From positions 1-20,194 of the forward strand of contig JAAXUL010000034.1 in the NCBI GenBank assembly GCA_013336035.1: a stretch of 20,194 nt of DNA, written 5' to 3'. The DNA is from Chloroflexales bacterium (lineage in GTDB: Bacteria > Chloroflexota > Chloroflexia > Chloroflexales > Chloroflexaceae). Positions within the stretch are counted from its first letter, which is position 1. The number at the start of each line of letters is the position of its first letter. Shown here piece by piece: positions 7,494 to 15,263 of this stretch. The notes beneath the pieces were generated by a model. That model was given only the letters and a program-made list of their open reading frames with translations, did no database searches and was not told the DNA's origin. Position numbers and translations under genes: made by a program.

Positions 7494-7522
7494 ACATGTT
7501 CCAACATGTGCCATGCATGGCA
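7494..7522. promoter_or_regulatory. Two abutting perfect palindromes, candidate operators
   Basis: ACATGTT-CC-AACATGT at 7494-7509 has perfect 7-bp arms around 2 bases. TGCCATGCATGGCA at 7509-7522 is a perfect 14-bp palindrome sharing one base with it. They lie in the 362-bp divergent region 7233-7594, 73 bp before the kinase start and outside both flanking genes. Neither is followed by a T-run, so they look like protein-binding sites rather than terminators. The rest of 7233-7594 holds the two promoter-like sites described and no ORF I would support. Confidence 0.5.
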
Positions 7523-7569
7523 TTGTAAAGCCTTGTTTATCTCTCTCTCGGGGACTCCAAGCGAGCCTA

Positions 7570-7578
7570 TGGTACAAT
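7570..7578 (+). promoter_or_regulatory. Putative extended -10 of the GAF-PAS kinase gene
   Basis: TGGTACAAT (TG-n-TACAAT) ends 16 bases before the ATG at 7595. A -35 is not recognisable. The start point would fall near 7584, leaving a very short leader that still includes the GGAGG ribosome site at 7586-7590. Confidence 0.35.
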
Positions 7579-7594
7579 AGCCGCCGGAGGAGCT

Positions 7595-9166
7595 ATGATC
7601 GAGCCTGGGGACCACCGTCTGCGCCAGCGCGAGTATCTGCTGCAGATCAGCCGCGCCCTCACCGCGCAGCTCGATCTGGTCAGCGTACTCTCGCTCGTGA
7701 TCGGCTACGCCGTCGAGATGACCGCCGGCACCTCGGGCCTGATCGCCCTCTACGATGAGGACAGCAGCGACGAGCTACGCATCCGCGCCTCGGCGCGCCT
7801 CTCCCGCGAGGACTGGCCCGCCTTCGCGCGCCTGCTCAAGCTCCCCCTGGGCGATCTGCCCCGCCGCGGCGAGGCAATCCTGCGCGACGTCGCCGACGAC
7901 ACCGGGCTCACGCTGCGCCAGATGATCGCCCTGCCGCTGACCCTGCGCGACACCCCTGTCGGCGTGATCTATGTCTTCCGCGCCGCCCTCAATGTCGCCT
8001 TCTCCGCCGACGACCGGCAGGTGCTCCAGGATTTCGCCGACCAGGCCGCCATCGCTGTCTCGAACGCCCGCCTCTACCAGAGCGTGCTGCGCGAGAAGCA
8101 GCGCCTCGACGCGACGATCGAGCAGTCGGCCGACGGGGTGATGATCATCGACAGCCGCTGGCGCATTACGACCTTTAACAAGGCCATGGAGCAGCTCACC
8201 GGCTGGCCGCGCGAGGAGGCCATCGGCCGCCCCTGCGCCGAGATCCTGGGCATCCAGAATCCCCAGGGCGCCAATATCTGCCTGGTCGACTGCCCGCTCC
8301 AGCGCCTGCCATTCGCCGCCAACCCCGTCGTCGAGGGCCGCCTGCTCACCCGCGACGGCCGCGAGCTCTATGTGCAGAGCCGCTACGCCCCCCAGCGCGG
8401 CGCCAAGGGCCAGTTCCTCGGCGCAATCGCCAATGTGCGCGATATCACCGCCCAGAAGCAGGACGAAGAGCTGCAGAGCACCTTTATCTCGGTGATCTCG
8501 CACGAGCTGAAGACGCCCGTCAGTATTATCAAGGGCTTCGCCGGCACCCTCCAGCGCGACGACGCGACCTTCAGCGCCGAGCAGTACCGCGAGGGCCTGG
8601 GCGTGATCGAGGAGGAGGCCGACCGCCTCGCCCGCCAGATCCAGGATCTGCTCGATGTCTCGCGCCTCACCGCCGGCGGCATCCGCCTCGATATGGCCGA
8701 CTTCCCCCTGCACGCCCTGGCCGCCGATGTGGTCCGCGCCCTCGCCCCCTCGGCCGGCGAGCGCTTCGAGTTCGAGCTGCGCTTCCCCGATGATATGCCC
8801 CCCGTCCACGGTGACTACGAGCGCGCGCGCCAGGTGCTCGTTAATCTAGTCTCTAACGCTATCAAGTATAGCCCCGAAGGGGGCAAGATCCGCGTGGGCG
8901 GCTGGCCAGAGGGCGACTTCGCCGTCTGCTACGTCGCCGACCAGGGCGTCGGCATCGCCCCCGAAGAGCACGAGGCGATCTTCCGCCGCTTCTACCGGAT
9001 CGATAACCGCCTGCGCCGCGAGACCCAGGGCAGCGGCCTTGGCCTCTACCTTACCCGCGCTATCGTCGAGGCCCACGGCGGCCGGATCTGGGTCGAGAGC
9101 CAGGTGGGCAAGGGCGCGCGCTTTGTCTTTACGCTGCCCATGGGCCGCAGACAGCTGACCGATTAG
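7595..9166 (+). CDS. Soluble GAF-PAS sensor histidine kinase
   Basis: 523 residues with no membrane helices, so probably cytosolic. GAF domain about 15-162 (ends QAAIAVSNARLYQSV). PAS domain about 170-287 (SADGVMIIDSRWRITTFNKAMEQLTGW). HisKA box FISVISHELKTPVS with phospho-histidine H303. HATPase with N box QVLVNLVSNAIKYSPEG, G1 DQGVGIAP, F box FRRFYRID and G2 GSGLGLYL, ending at the expected FVFTLP strand. The PAS holds three cysteines, C214, C229 and C233 (ICLVDCPL), a pattern seen in a subset of PAS sensors that could be redox- or metal-linked. The ATG is fixed by the GGAGG 4 bases upstream. No response regulator lies next to it, so it is an orphan kinase. It reads toward trxB, which has its own promoter-like site. 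The signal is unknown. Confidence 0.95.
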   Translation: MIEPGDHRLRQREYLLQISRALTAQLDLVSVLSLVIGYAVEMTAGTSGLIALYDEDSSDELRIRASARLSREDWPAFARLLKLPLGDLPRRGEAILRDVADDTGLTLRQMIALPLTLRDTPVGVIYVFRAALNVAFSADDRQVLQDFADQAAIAVSNARLYQSVLREKQRLDATIEQSADGVMIIDSRWRITTFNKAMEQLTGWPREEAIGRPCAEILGIQNPQGANICLVDCPLQRLPFAANPVVEGRLLTRDGRELYVQSRYAPQRGAKGQFLGAIANVRDITAQKQDEELQSTFISVISHELKTPVSIIKGFAGTLQRDDATFSAEQYREGLGVIEEEADRLARQIQDLLDVSRLTAGGIRLDMADFPLHALAADVVRALAPSAGERFEFELRFPDDMPPVHGDYERARQVLVNLVSNAIKYSPEGGKIRVGGWPEGDFAVCYVADQGVGIAPEEHEAIFRRFYRIDNRLRRETQGSGLGLYLTRAIVEAHGGRIWVESQVGKGARFVFTLPMGRRQLTD

Positions 9167-9181
9167 TGTAACCCGCGCCGC

Positions 9182-9210
9182 GCGCCCCGCATCTATTGTG
9201 TTGCGGGCGC
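9182..9210 (+). terminator. Weak terminator-like hairpin after the kinase gene
   Basis: GCGCCCCGCA (9182-9191) pairs with TGCGGGCGC (9202-9210) with one bulged C and a 10-base loop, 15 bases past the stop codon at 9164-9166. No T-run follows, so an intrinsic terminator is not secure. A second small stem (CCCC/GGGG, 9213-9228) follows. Confidence 0.3.
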
Positions 9211-9242
9211 ATCCCCATACCTACGGGGGGTAATCTAACACA

Positions 9243-9270
9243 CAGACAGCCCGATGCGCCATGGTATACT
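9243..9270 (+). promoter_or_regulatory. Putative trxB promoter with extended -10
   Basis: TGGTATACT (9262-9270) gives an extended -10 with TATACT. CAGACA (9243-9248, 4 of 6 to the -35) is 16 bp upstream. Transcription would begin near 9277, leaving about 52 bases of leader. That leader contains a small hairpin, GGGGGC-ATA-GCCCCC (9289-9303), and the GAGGAGA ribosome site (9314-9320). Confidence 0.5.
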
Positions 9271-9328
9271 TTACACAGGACACGGGTGGGGGGCATAGCC
9301 CCCTCGGCCATGTGAGGAGAGCTTTCAG

Positions 9329-10318
9329 ATGCATAGCAAAGTTGTGATCATCGGCTCGGGGCCTGCCGGCCTCACGGCAGCCCTCTACGCAGCCCGCGCT
9401 AACCTCGAGCCCCTGGTCGTGCGCGGCCTGCAGCCCGGCGGCCTAATCGCCACCACCTCCGAGGTCGAGAACTACCCCGGCTTCGTCGAGGGCATCGGCG
9501 GTTATGAGCTGGCCGAGAATATGGAGAAGCAGGCCGCCCGCTTCGGCACCGAGTTCAAAGACACGCTCGTCACAAAGATCGACGCAGAGGCGCGGCCCTT
9601 CGTGCTCCACACCGACAGCGGCGAGCAGCTTACCGCCGACACGATCATCGTCTCGACCGGGGCCTCGCCGCGCAAGCTGGGCGTCCCCGGCGAAGAGAAG
9701 CTGGCCAACCGCGGGGTGAGCTACTGCGCCACCTGCGACGGCTTCTTCTTCCGCGGCAAGTCGGTGGTCGTGGTCGGCGGCGGCAACAGCGCCCTCGACG
9801 AGGGCCTGTTCCTGACCCGCTACGTCAGCGAGCTGGTGGTCATCCACCGCCGCGACGAGCTGCGCGCCGACCCGATCCTCCAAGAGCGGGCCTTCGCGAA
9901 CGAGAAGGTGCGCTTCATCTGGGACAGCACCGTCGAGGAGGTGCTTGGCGACGATAAGGTGACGGGCGTGCGGGTCAAGAACCTGAAGACCGGCGAGACG
10001 AGCCTGCTGGCCACCGACGGGGTCTTCCCGTACATCGGCCACGTGCCCAATACGAAGCTCTTCGCGGGCCTGCTGACCCTCGACGAGAACGGCTACATCG
10101 TCACCGACGGGCGCCAGCGCACCAATGTCGAGGGCATCTTCGCCGCGGGCGACGTGGTCGACCACGTCTACCGCCAGGCGATCACCGCCGCCGGCGAGGG
10201 CTGCAAGGCCGCCATGGAGGCCACCTGGTACCTGGCCGAGCAGGAGCACGCCGCGACGAAGAAGGCCAGCCAGGCCCAGACCAACGAGGTCACCTCGCCG
10301 GCGCTTGGACAGTGGTAG
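9329..10318 (+). CDS. trxB: Thioredoxin reductase
   Basis: 329 residues, the typical size of the low-molecular-weight flavoenzyme that reduces thioredoxin with NADPH. The N-terminal FAD site is VVIIGSGPAGL (5-15). The redox-active cysteine pair is CATC (C133, C136) in GVSYCATCDGFFF. The NADPH domain has VVVVGGGNSALDEG and the HRRDELRA phosphate-binding segment (173-180). The C-terminal FAD contact is GIFAAGDVVDHVYRQAITAAGEGCKAA. A short polar tail follows (about 310-329). It has its own promoter-like site and a good ribosome site, and ends in a long hairpin shared with the convergent nuo operon. No thioredoxin gene is nearby. The upstream kinase with PAS cysteines is a possible but unproven functional partner. 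Confidence 0.96.
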   Translation: MHSKVVIIGSGPAGLTAALYAARANLEPLVVRGLQPGGLIATTSEVENYPGFVEGIGGYELAENMEKQAARFGTEFKDTLVTKIDAEARPFVLHTDSGEQLTADTIIVSTGASPRKLGVPGEEKLANRGVSYCATCDGFFFRGKSVVVVGGGNSALDEGLFLTRYVSELVVIHRRDELRADPILQERAFANEKVRFIWDSTVEEVLGDDKVTGVRVKNLKTGETSLLATDGVFPYIGHVPNTKLFAGLLTLDENGYIVTDGRQRTNVEGIFAAGDVVDHVYRQAITAAGEGCKAAMEATWYLAEQEHAATKKASQAQTNEVTSPALGQW

Positions 10319-10337
10319 ACACCCGGCGGCCTTGAGG

Positions 10338-10378
10338 AGAGGGTGGGGAGGAGAGCCTGGCTCTCCTCCCCACCCTCT
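10338..10378 (+). terminator. 20-bp-stem hairpin terminator between convergent trxB and nuoN
   Basis: Perfect arms at 10338-10357 and 10359-10378 (AGAGGGTGGGGAGG... with its exact complement), one central base, then TTT on the plus strand. It begins 20 bases past the trxB stop and touches the nuoN stop codon (10379-10381). On the minus strand no T-run follows, so it is better placed to stop trxB transcripts, though such a stem may also block leftward read-out of nuo or protect its 3' end. Confidence 0.7.
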
Positions 10379-12019
10379 TTAGATCCCGGCGACCGCCTGC
10401 ACGCGGCTGATCACGCCGAGGATGAGGTTGGGGAAGAGGCCCAGGATGATCAGGCCTAGGGTGGCGATGGTCACGGCCGCGGTGATGCCCGGAGGCGTGC
10501 GCAGGGGCTCGTCGGTGAGCGGCGGCTCGATGAACATGGCCTTGAGCAGGCGCAGGTAGTAGTACAGGCTGATCACGGTCGTCACCACGGCCACGACCAC
10601 CAGCCAGCGGGCCCCCGACTGCCAGCCGACCATGAAGATATAGAACTTGGCGAAGAAGCCCGCCAGGGGCGGCACCCCCGCCAGGGAGAGCACGCAGAGG
10701 GTCAGCAGGGTCGCCATAGGCAGGTTGCGGCGCGCCAGCCCGTTCAGGTCGGCGACTTCTTCGCCACCGATGGCCAGGGAGATCGCCGCCAGGGCTCCGA
10801 AGCCGCCCAGGTTGGTCAGCGTATAGACCACCAGGTAGTAGATCAGGGCCGCGGTGCCCTGGCTGCGGTCGAACGCTTGCGGCGACGCCCAGGCCACCAG
10901 CCCGATCAGCAGGAAGCCGGCGTGGGCGATGCTCGACCAGGCCAGCAGGCGCTTGGCATTGGTCTGCGGCAGGGCCGCCAGGTTAGCGATCACCAGGGTC
11001 AGCACGGCCAGGATCGCGACCATGCTCGTCCAGCCCCCTAGGTCGGCGCCAAGCACCGCGGTGCCGGCGAGCGACGGGAAGGCCGTAGTCAGCAGCCGGA
11101 AGAGCAGGATGAAGCCGGCCGTCTTCGAGGCGGTCGAGATGAAGGCCGTGATCGGCGTCGGCGCGCCCTGGTAGACATCGGGGGACCAGCCGTGGAAGGG
11201 CACCACGGCCACCTTGTAGCCCACCCCCGCGAGGACAAAGACCATGGCCAGGGTCAGCAGGGCCGAGCCCTCGCCGCCCTGACTCGCCAGCTCGGCGATG
11301 CGGCTGAACTGGGTCAGGTTATTGGCGTTCACGGCGCCGCCCAGGGCGCTGGCCGCATAGCCGTAGGCCAGGCTCATCCCATAGAGCAGAATGCCCGACG
11401 AGAGCGCGCCGAAGAGGAAGTACTTCATGCCCGCCTCGGTCGAGCGGGTGTCGCTGCGGAAGTAGCCGGCCAGGATATAGAGCGGGATGCTGGTCAGCTC
11501 GACGGCCAGGTAGGCCATGATCAGCTCGGTGGCGCCGGCCATCAGGCACATGCCCAGGGTCGAGAAGAGGATCAGGGCGTAGAACTCGGCCGGGTGGGCC
11601 GAGGGCCGGTAGTCGAGGCAGAGCAGGCTGGTCAGGAGCGCCGCGCCGATGAAGGTCAGGCGGGCGATCATGGTCAGGTCGTCGGTGGCGAAGGCGCCGA
11701 TGATCGGCGTGCCCGCCGGCCCGCCCGACTGCAGATTGCGCAGGATGTTGATGAAGTAGTTGTCCGGCGCGTCGGTGGGCAGCTTGTAGATGTAGCCGCT
11801 CTGCAGCAGGGCGATCGCGAAGACCAGGCCCAGGCCGATCGCGGTCAGCGAGGCCGAGGAGCGCACTCGCTCGAGCTGGGCCTCGGGCGTGCGGCCCCAC
11901 CGCTCGAAGATATCTGAGCCAAGCACCAGCAGTGCCAGCACCAGCAGCAGGATCTCCGGCAGAATGCGCGGAATATCGGAGATCAGGACGTGCGGGATAG
12001 TGTCATTGATCTGAAACAC
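10379..12019 (-). CDS. nuoN: NADH-quinone oxidoreductase subunit N
   Basis: 546 residues, a multi-helix antiporter-like subunit of the complex I membrane arm that carries one proton channel. Key charged positions are present: TM5 glutamate E174 (YLAVELTSIPLY), TM7 lysine K269 (GVGYKVAVVPFHGWSPDVYQGAPTP) and TM8 lysine K299 (ISTASKTAGF). The GAPTP signature and the ALAGVPPLAGFF-type segment (SLAGVPPLAGFFAKFY) are typical of NuoN. It starts with GTG at 12019, with a GGGGAGGT ribosome site lying across the end of nuoM2, whose stop is only 5 bases away, so translation is probably coupled. It is the last gene of the operon, ending at the hairpin shared with trxB. Confidence 0.97.
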   Translation of the reverse strand: MFQINDTIPHVLISDIPRILPEILLLVLALLVLGSDIFERWGRTPEAQLERVRSSASLTAIGLGLVFAIALLQSGYIYKLPTDAPDNYFINILRNLQSGGPAGTPIIGAFATDDLTMIARLTFIGAALLTSLLCLDYRPSAHPAEFYALILFSTLGMCLMAGATELIMAYLAVELTSIPLYILAGYFRSDTRSTEAGMKYFLFGALSSGILLYGMSLAYGYAASALGGAVNANNLTQFSRIAELASQGGEGSALLTLAMVFVLAGVGYKVAVVPFHGWSPDVYQGAPTPITAFISTASKTAGFILLFRLLTTAFPSLAGTAVLGADLGGWTSMVAILAVLTLVIANLAALPQTNAKRLLAWSSIAHAGFLLIGLVAWASPQAFDRSQGTAALIYYLVVYTLTNLGGFGALAAISLAIGGEEVADLNGLARRNLPMATLLTLCVLSLAGVPPLAGFFAKFYIFMVGWQSGARWLVVVAVVTTVISLYYYLRLLKAMFIEPPLTDEPLRTPPGITAAVTIATLGLIILGLFPNLILGVISRVQAVAGI

Positions 12020-12024
12020 GGTCG

Positions 12025-13536
12025 CTACCTCCCCGCCACCACAATGCCGCTCAGCTGCGCCACAACCGGGCGCACCCCGGTATCAATCAGCTCGGTCAGC
12101 ACCGCCGGGTAGAGCCCGACGATGATCAGAACGCTCGCCAGGATGGCCGCCCCGGTGTACTCCTGCCAGGTCAGCTTCGGCAGCTTGAAGAACTCGGGGT
12201 TCTTGACCTCGTCGTAGAAGACCGACCAGACCGCCCGCAGGATGTAGGCCCCGGTGATTGGGATCGAGATGGCCGCGATCACCGCGATCAGCGGGTACTT
12301 CTCCCACACGCCCATAAAGATGTTCAGCTCGGCCCAGAAGCCCGCCAGGCCCGGCATGCCCATCGACGAGAGGCCTGCCAGGATGAACATGATCGCCGCG
12401 AAGGGCATCACCTTGCCCAGGCCGCCCAGCTCGGGCAGCTGGCGGGTGTGGGTGCGCTCGTAGACCATGCGGCCCACCACCGAGAAGAAGAGCGCCGTCA
12501 TCACGCCGTGGGCGAACATCTGCAGCACCGCGCCCATGATCGCGATCTGCGTGCCCGCGGCCAGGCCCATCACCACCAGGCCCATGTGGCTCACCGACGA
12601 GTAGCCGATGATGTACTTGGCGTCGCGCTGGGCCATCGCGATCGTCGCCCCGTAGACCACATTGAGCAGGGTCAGCGCGGCGATCACGGGCAGCCAGACA
12701 TTGGCGCCCACGGGCATCAGCCACATCGCGGCGCGCAGGCAGCCGTAGGCGCCCAGCTTCATCAGCACGCCCGCGTGGAGCATGCTCACCGCGGTGGGCG
12801 CGGCCACGTGGCCCGTCGGGCTCCAGGTGTGGAAGGGGAACATGCCGGCCAGCACGGCGAAGCCGACGAAGAGCATGGGGAAGAAGATCCGCTGCAGGTC
12901 GCCGCCGAGGGTGATGTTGCGCGAGAGCGTGATCATATCGAAGGTGCGCAGGCCCGACCCGAAGTAGAGCCCCAGCATGCCGATGATCACCAGGGCGCTG
13001 CCGGCCATCAGGAAGAGGGTCAGCTTCATCGCCCCGTACTCTTTGCGCGTGCTGCCCCAGACCCCGATCAGCAGGTACATCGGCAGCACGGCCAGCTCGT
13101 AGAAGACGAAGAAGAGGAACATGTCGAGCGACACGAAGACTCCGTAGACGCCCGTGGTCAGCAGGAGCAGCAGCACCCAGTACTCTTTGGTCCGGTTGTC
13201 GATGTTCCAGCTCATCAGGGCCCCGGTGAAGATCACCACCCCGTTGAGCACCAGCATCGGCAGGCCGATCCCATCGACGCCGAGCAGGTACGAGATGCCG
13301 AGCTGGGGCATCCACTCGAGGCGCTCGATGAACTGGAAGTCGCCCCGGCCCGGGTCGTAGGCCAGGAAGAGCAGGATCGACAGGGCCAGCGAGATCAGGG
13401 CGAAGGTGGCCCCCACCCAGCGCATCAGCTCTTTCTGGCCGCTGGGGATCAGGGCGATCACGACGGCGGGCACAGCCATGCTCAGCCAGATCAGGCTCAG
13501 CCACGGGATGTCGGTTGGGAGGGAGATCAGGCCCAT
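12025..13536 (-). CDS. nuoM: NADH-quinone oxidoreductase subunit M, second copy (NuoM2)
   Basis: 503 residues, antiporter-like complex I subunit, the second of two adjacent nuoM genes. The TM5 glutamate E147 (FVFYELAVLPMYLLIGVWG), TM8 lysine K260 (HAGVLMKLGAYG) and the TM12 glutamate (GMPGLAGFWAELNIF) are kept. The TM7 region reads GFAVLAGMFPFHTWSPTGH, where the usual NuoM reads like AFAVKMPMVPLHGWLPDAH. The expected lysine is therefore leucine (L229, codon 12850-12852), and PDAH is PTGH. NuoM1 keeps both. The change sits in otherwise good, ungapped homology, so it looks genuine and family-specific. It starts 7 bases after nuoM1 stops, with a GAGGA ribosome site overlapping that stop. Whether it still moves a proton is open. 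Confidence 0.95.
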   Translation of the reverse strand: MGLISLPTDIPWLSLIWLSMAVPAVVIALIPSGQKELMRWVGATFALISLALSILLFLAYDPGRGDFQFIERLEWMPQLGISYLLGVDGIGLPMLVLNGVVIFTGALMSWNIDNRTKEYWVLLLLLTTGVYGVFVSLDMFLFFVFYELAVLPMYLLIGVWGSTRKEYGAMKLTLFLMAGSALVIIGMLGLYFGSGLRTFDMITLSRNITLGGDLQRIFFPMLFVGFAVLAGMFPFHTWSPTGHVAAPTAVSMLHAGVLMKLGAYGCLRAAMWLMPVGANVWLPVIAALTLLNVVYGATIAMAQRDAKYIIGYSSVSHMGLVVMGLAAGTQIAIMGAVLQMFAHGVMTALFFSVVGRMVYERTHTRQLPELGGLGKVMPFAAIMFILAGLSSMGMPGLAGFWAELNIFMGVWEKYPLIAVIAAISIPITGAYILRAVWSVFYDEVKNPEFFKLPKLTWQEYTGAAILASVLIIVGLYPAVLTELIDTGVRPVVAQLSGIVVAGR

Positions 13537-13543
13537 TGGGTCC

Positions 13544-15211
13544 TCAGCTCAGTAGATTCTGGAACACCGCGACCAGCTGCGTGGCGGTCGCGTTAGCCAG
13601 GCCTATAATCGGCGCCGGGTAGACGCCCAGCAGCAGCAGAAGGGCCAACAGGGGCAGCATCGTCCACAGCTCGGCGGGGCGCAGGTCAGCGATCGTCTTC
13701 CACTGCGCGTTGAGCGGGCCGAGGAAGATGCGCTGGTACATCAGCAGCAGGGCCAGGGCGGTGACGATCAGGCCGATCACTGCCAGCGTGCTAAACAGCG
13801 GCAGGGTCGCCCAGGCGCCCCGGAAGATAAAGAACTCGCCGACGAAGCCGGCCATGCCGGGCAGGCCAAGGTTGGCGAACATCGCCGCGCCCATCACCCC
13901 GGCGAAGGTCGGCGCCGCCACGCGCAGGCCCCCGAAGTCCATCAGGTCCCAGCTGCCCGTGCGGGCGTACAGGGAGCCGGCCAGGAAGAACAGGGCCCCC
14001 GTCGAGAGGCCATGGGCCACCAGCTGCATCATCACGCCGTTCAGAGCCATGGCCCGGCTGTCGATGGTCGTCGCGCCGGGCAGCGCGGCGACTGCGGCGA
14101 TGCCGAGCATCACATAGCCCATGTGGTTGATCGAGGTGTAGCCGATCAGGCGCTTGATATCGCCGCCGGTGTTGGCCAGCGCCCCGAAGGCGCCCGCGAC
14201 GATGCCGATCAGGGCCAGGCCGCCCATCACCGGCGCGAAGTACTGGGCGGCGTCGGGCACCAGGGGCAGCAGGATGCGCAGCATGCCGTAGGCGCCCATC
14301 TTGCTCATCACGGCGCTCAGCAGGATGCTGCCGGCCGTCGGCGCCTCGGCGTAGGCGTCGGGCAGCCATGTGTGGAAGGGCCACACCGCCAGCTTGATCG
14401 CGAAGGCGACGAAGATCGCCCAGAAGGCGATGCTCGTGTAGAGCAGCGGGAAGCGCCCCAGCACATCGGTGACGCCGATCTGCTCCATATAGGCGAAGAT
14501 GATATCGCGCAGTGTGCCGGCCACGCCCTCGACCGGCAGGCCCTGGCCAAGGCGGCCCAGGTCGACCAGATTCCAGGTGGGCAGGCCGGCCTGCCGCATG
14601 GCCAGATAGATCACCTGGAAGAGCAGCAGCAGGCCGATCGAGCCGGCCATGGTGTAGATGAAGAATTTAAAGGCGGCGTAGCGCCGGTTCTCGCGGCCCC
14701 AGCTCTGGATCAGGAAGAAGGCCGGGACGAGGCTGAACTCCCAGAAGATAAAGAAGAAGAAGAAGTCGAGGGCCACAAAGTAGCCCAGCATGGCCGCCTC
14801 GAGCAGCAGCAGCAGGGCGTAGTGGGCCTTCGGCCGATCGGTCACCCCCCACGAGGCCAGGGCGGCCACCGGCGCCATGACCACCGTCAGCAGGATCAGC
14901 GGCAGGCTCAGGCCGTCTACGCCGAGGAAGTAATCAACGCGGATGGCGCTGATCCAGGGGATCTTCTCGACCAGCTGCACCGCGCCCTGCCCGGCCGCCG
15001 TCGCTCCGGCGTCGAAGCGCGACCAGATCACCAGGGCGATGGTGAAGGGCACGCCCATCCAGGCCGTCACGCCAAGACGCACCGCGCGGTCGGGCAGGCG
15101 CAGCCAGCCGGCCAGGCCCACCAGCGCGATGCCCACCAGGGTCGACAGCACCAGCAGCGTCAGCCACGGCACGCCGTCGGGCGAAGGGATTAGATAGGGT
15201 GGCAGGGTCAT
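13544..15211 (-). CDS. nuoM: NADH-quinone oxidoreductase subunit M, first copy (NuoM1)
   Basis: 555 residues, antiporter-like proton channel of complex I. It has the canonical set of charged residues: TM5 glutamate E158 (FFFIFWEFSLVPAFFLIQSWG), TM7 lysine K273 (VAFAIKLAVWPFHTWLPDAYAEAPTAGS), TM8 lysine K304 (VMSKMGAYGMLR) and the TM12 glutamate (GLPGMAGFVGEFFIFRG). Of the two NuoM proteins this is the standard one. It is longer than E. coli NuoM (about 509) because of an insert before TM7 (about residues 208-250). It begins 52 bp after nuoL, and a perfect 20-bp palindrome lies in that gap. The ribosome site is weak (GGTGA). nuoM2 follows after 7 bases. Confidence 0.96.
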   Translation of the reverse strand: MTLPPYLIPSPDGVPWLTLLVLSTLVGIALVGLAGWLRLPDRAVRLGVTAWMGVPFTIALVIWSRFDAGATAAGQGAVQLVEKIPWISAIRVDYFLGVDGLSLPLILLTVVMAPVAALASWGVTDRPKAHYALLLLLEAAMLGYFVALDFFFFFIFWEFSLVPAFFLIQSWGRENRRYAAFKFFIYTMAGSIGLLLLFQVIYLAMRQAGLPTWNLVDLGRLGQGLPVEGVAGTLRDIIFAYMEQIGVTDVLGRFPLLYTSIAFWAIFVAFAIKLAVWPFHTWLPDAYAEAPTAGSILLSAVMSKMGAYGMLRILLPLVPDAAQYFAPVMGGLALIGIVAGAFGALANTGGDIKRLIGYTSINHMGYVMLGIAAVAALPGATTIDSRAMALNGVMMQLVAHGLSTGALFFLAGSLYARTGSWDLMDFGGLRVAAPTFAGVMGAAMFANLGLPGMAGFVGEFFIFRGAWATLPLFSTLAVIGLIVTALALLLMYQRIFLGPLNAQWKTIADLRPAELWTMLPLLALLLLLGVYPAPIIGLANATATQLVAVFQNLLS

Positions 15212-15225
15212 ACGTCACCGTGGAG

Positions 15226-15245
15226 GGGCGCAGCATGCTGCGCCC
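15226..15245. repeat. Perfect 20-bp palindrome between nuoL and nuoM1 (REP-like)
   Basis: GGGCGCAGCATGCTGCGCCC is its own reverse complement and fills most of the only sizeable gap inside the nuo operon (52 bp). The flanks (AGG before, TTACG after) recall the short GGGGCG...CGCCCTTACG palindromes scattered in Chloroflexota and cyanobacterial genomes. That resemblance is from memory. No T-run follows on the minus strand, so it is not a normal terminator. Confidence 0.6.
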
Positions 15246-15263
15246 TTACGCCTATTCAGCTCA

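Noticed and set aside
9289..9303. Hairpin in the trxB leader as a riboswitch
   Set aside because: Only a 6-bp stem with a 3-base loop, with no conserved aptamer features. It is mentioned as a small leader hairpin only.
12083..13504. 473-codon open frame on the minus strand, other frame
   Set aside because: Out-of-frame shadow of nuoM2, arginine-rich and without hydrophobic helices.
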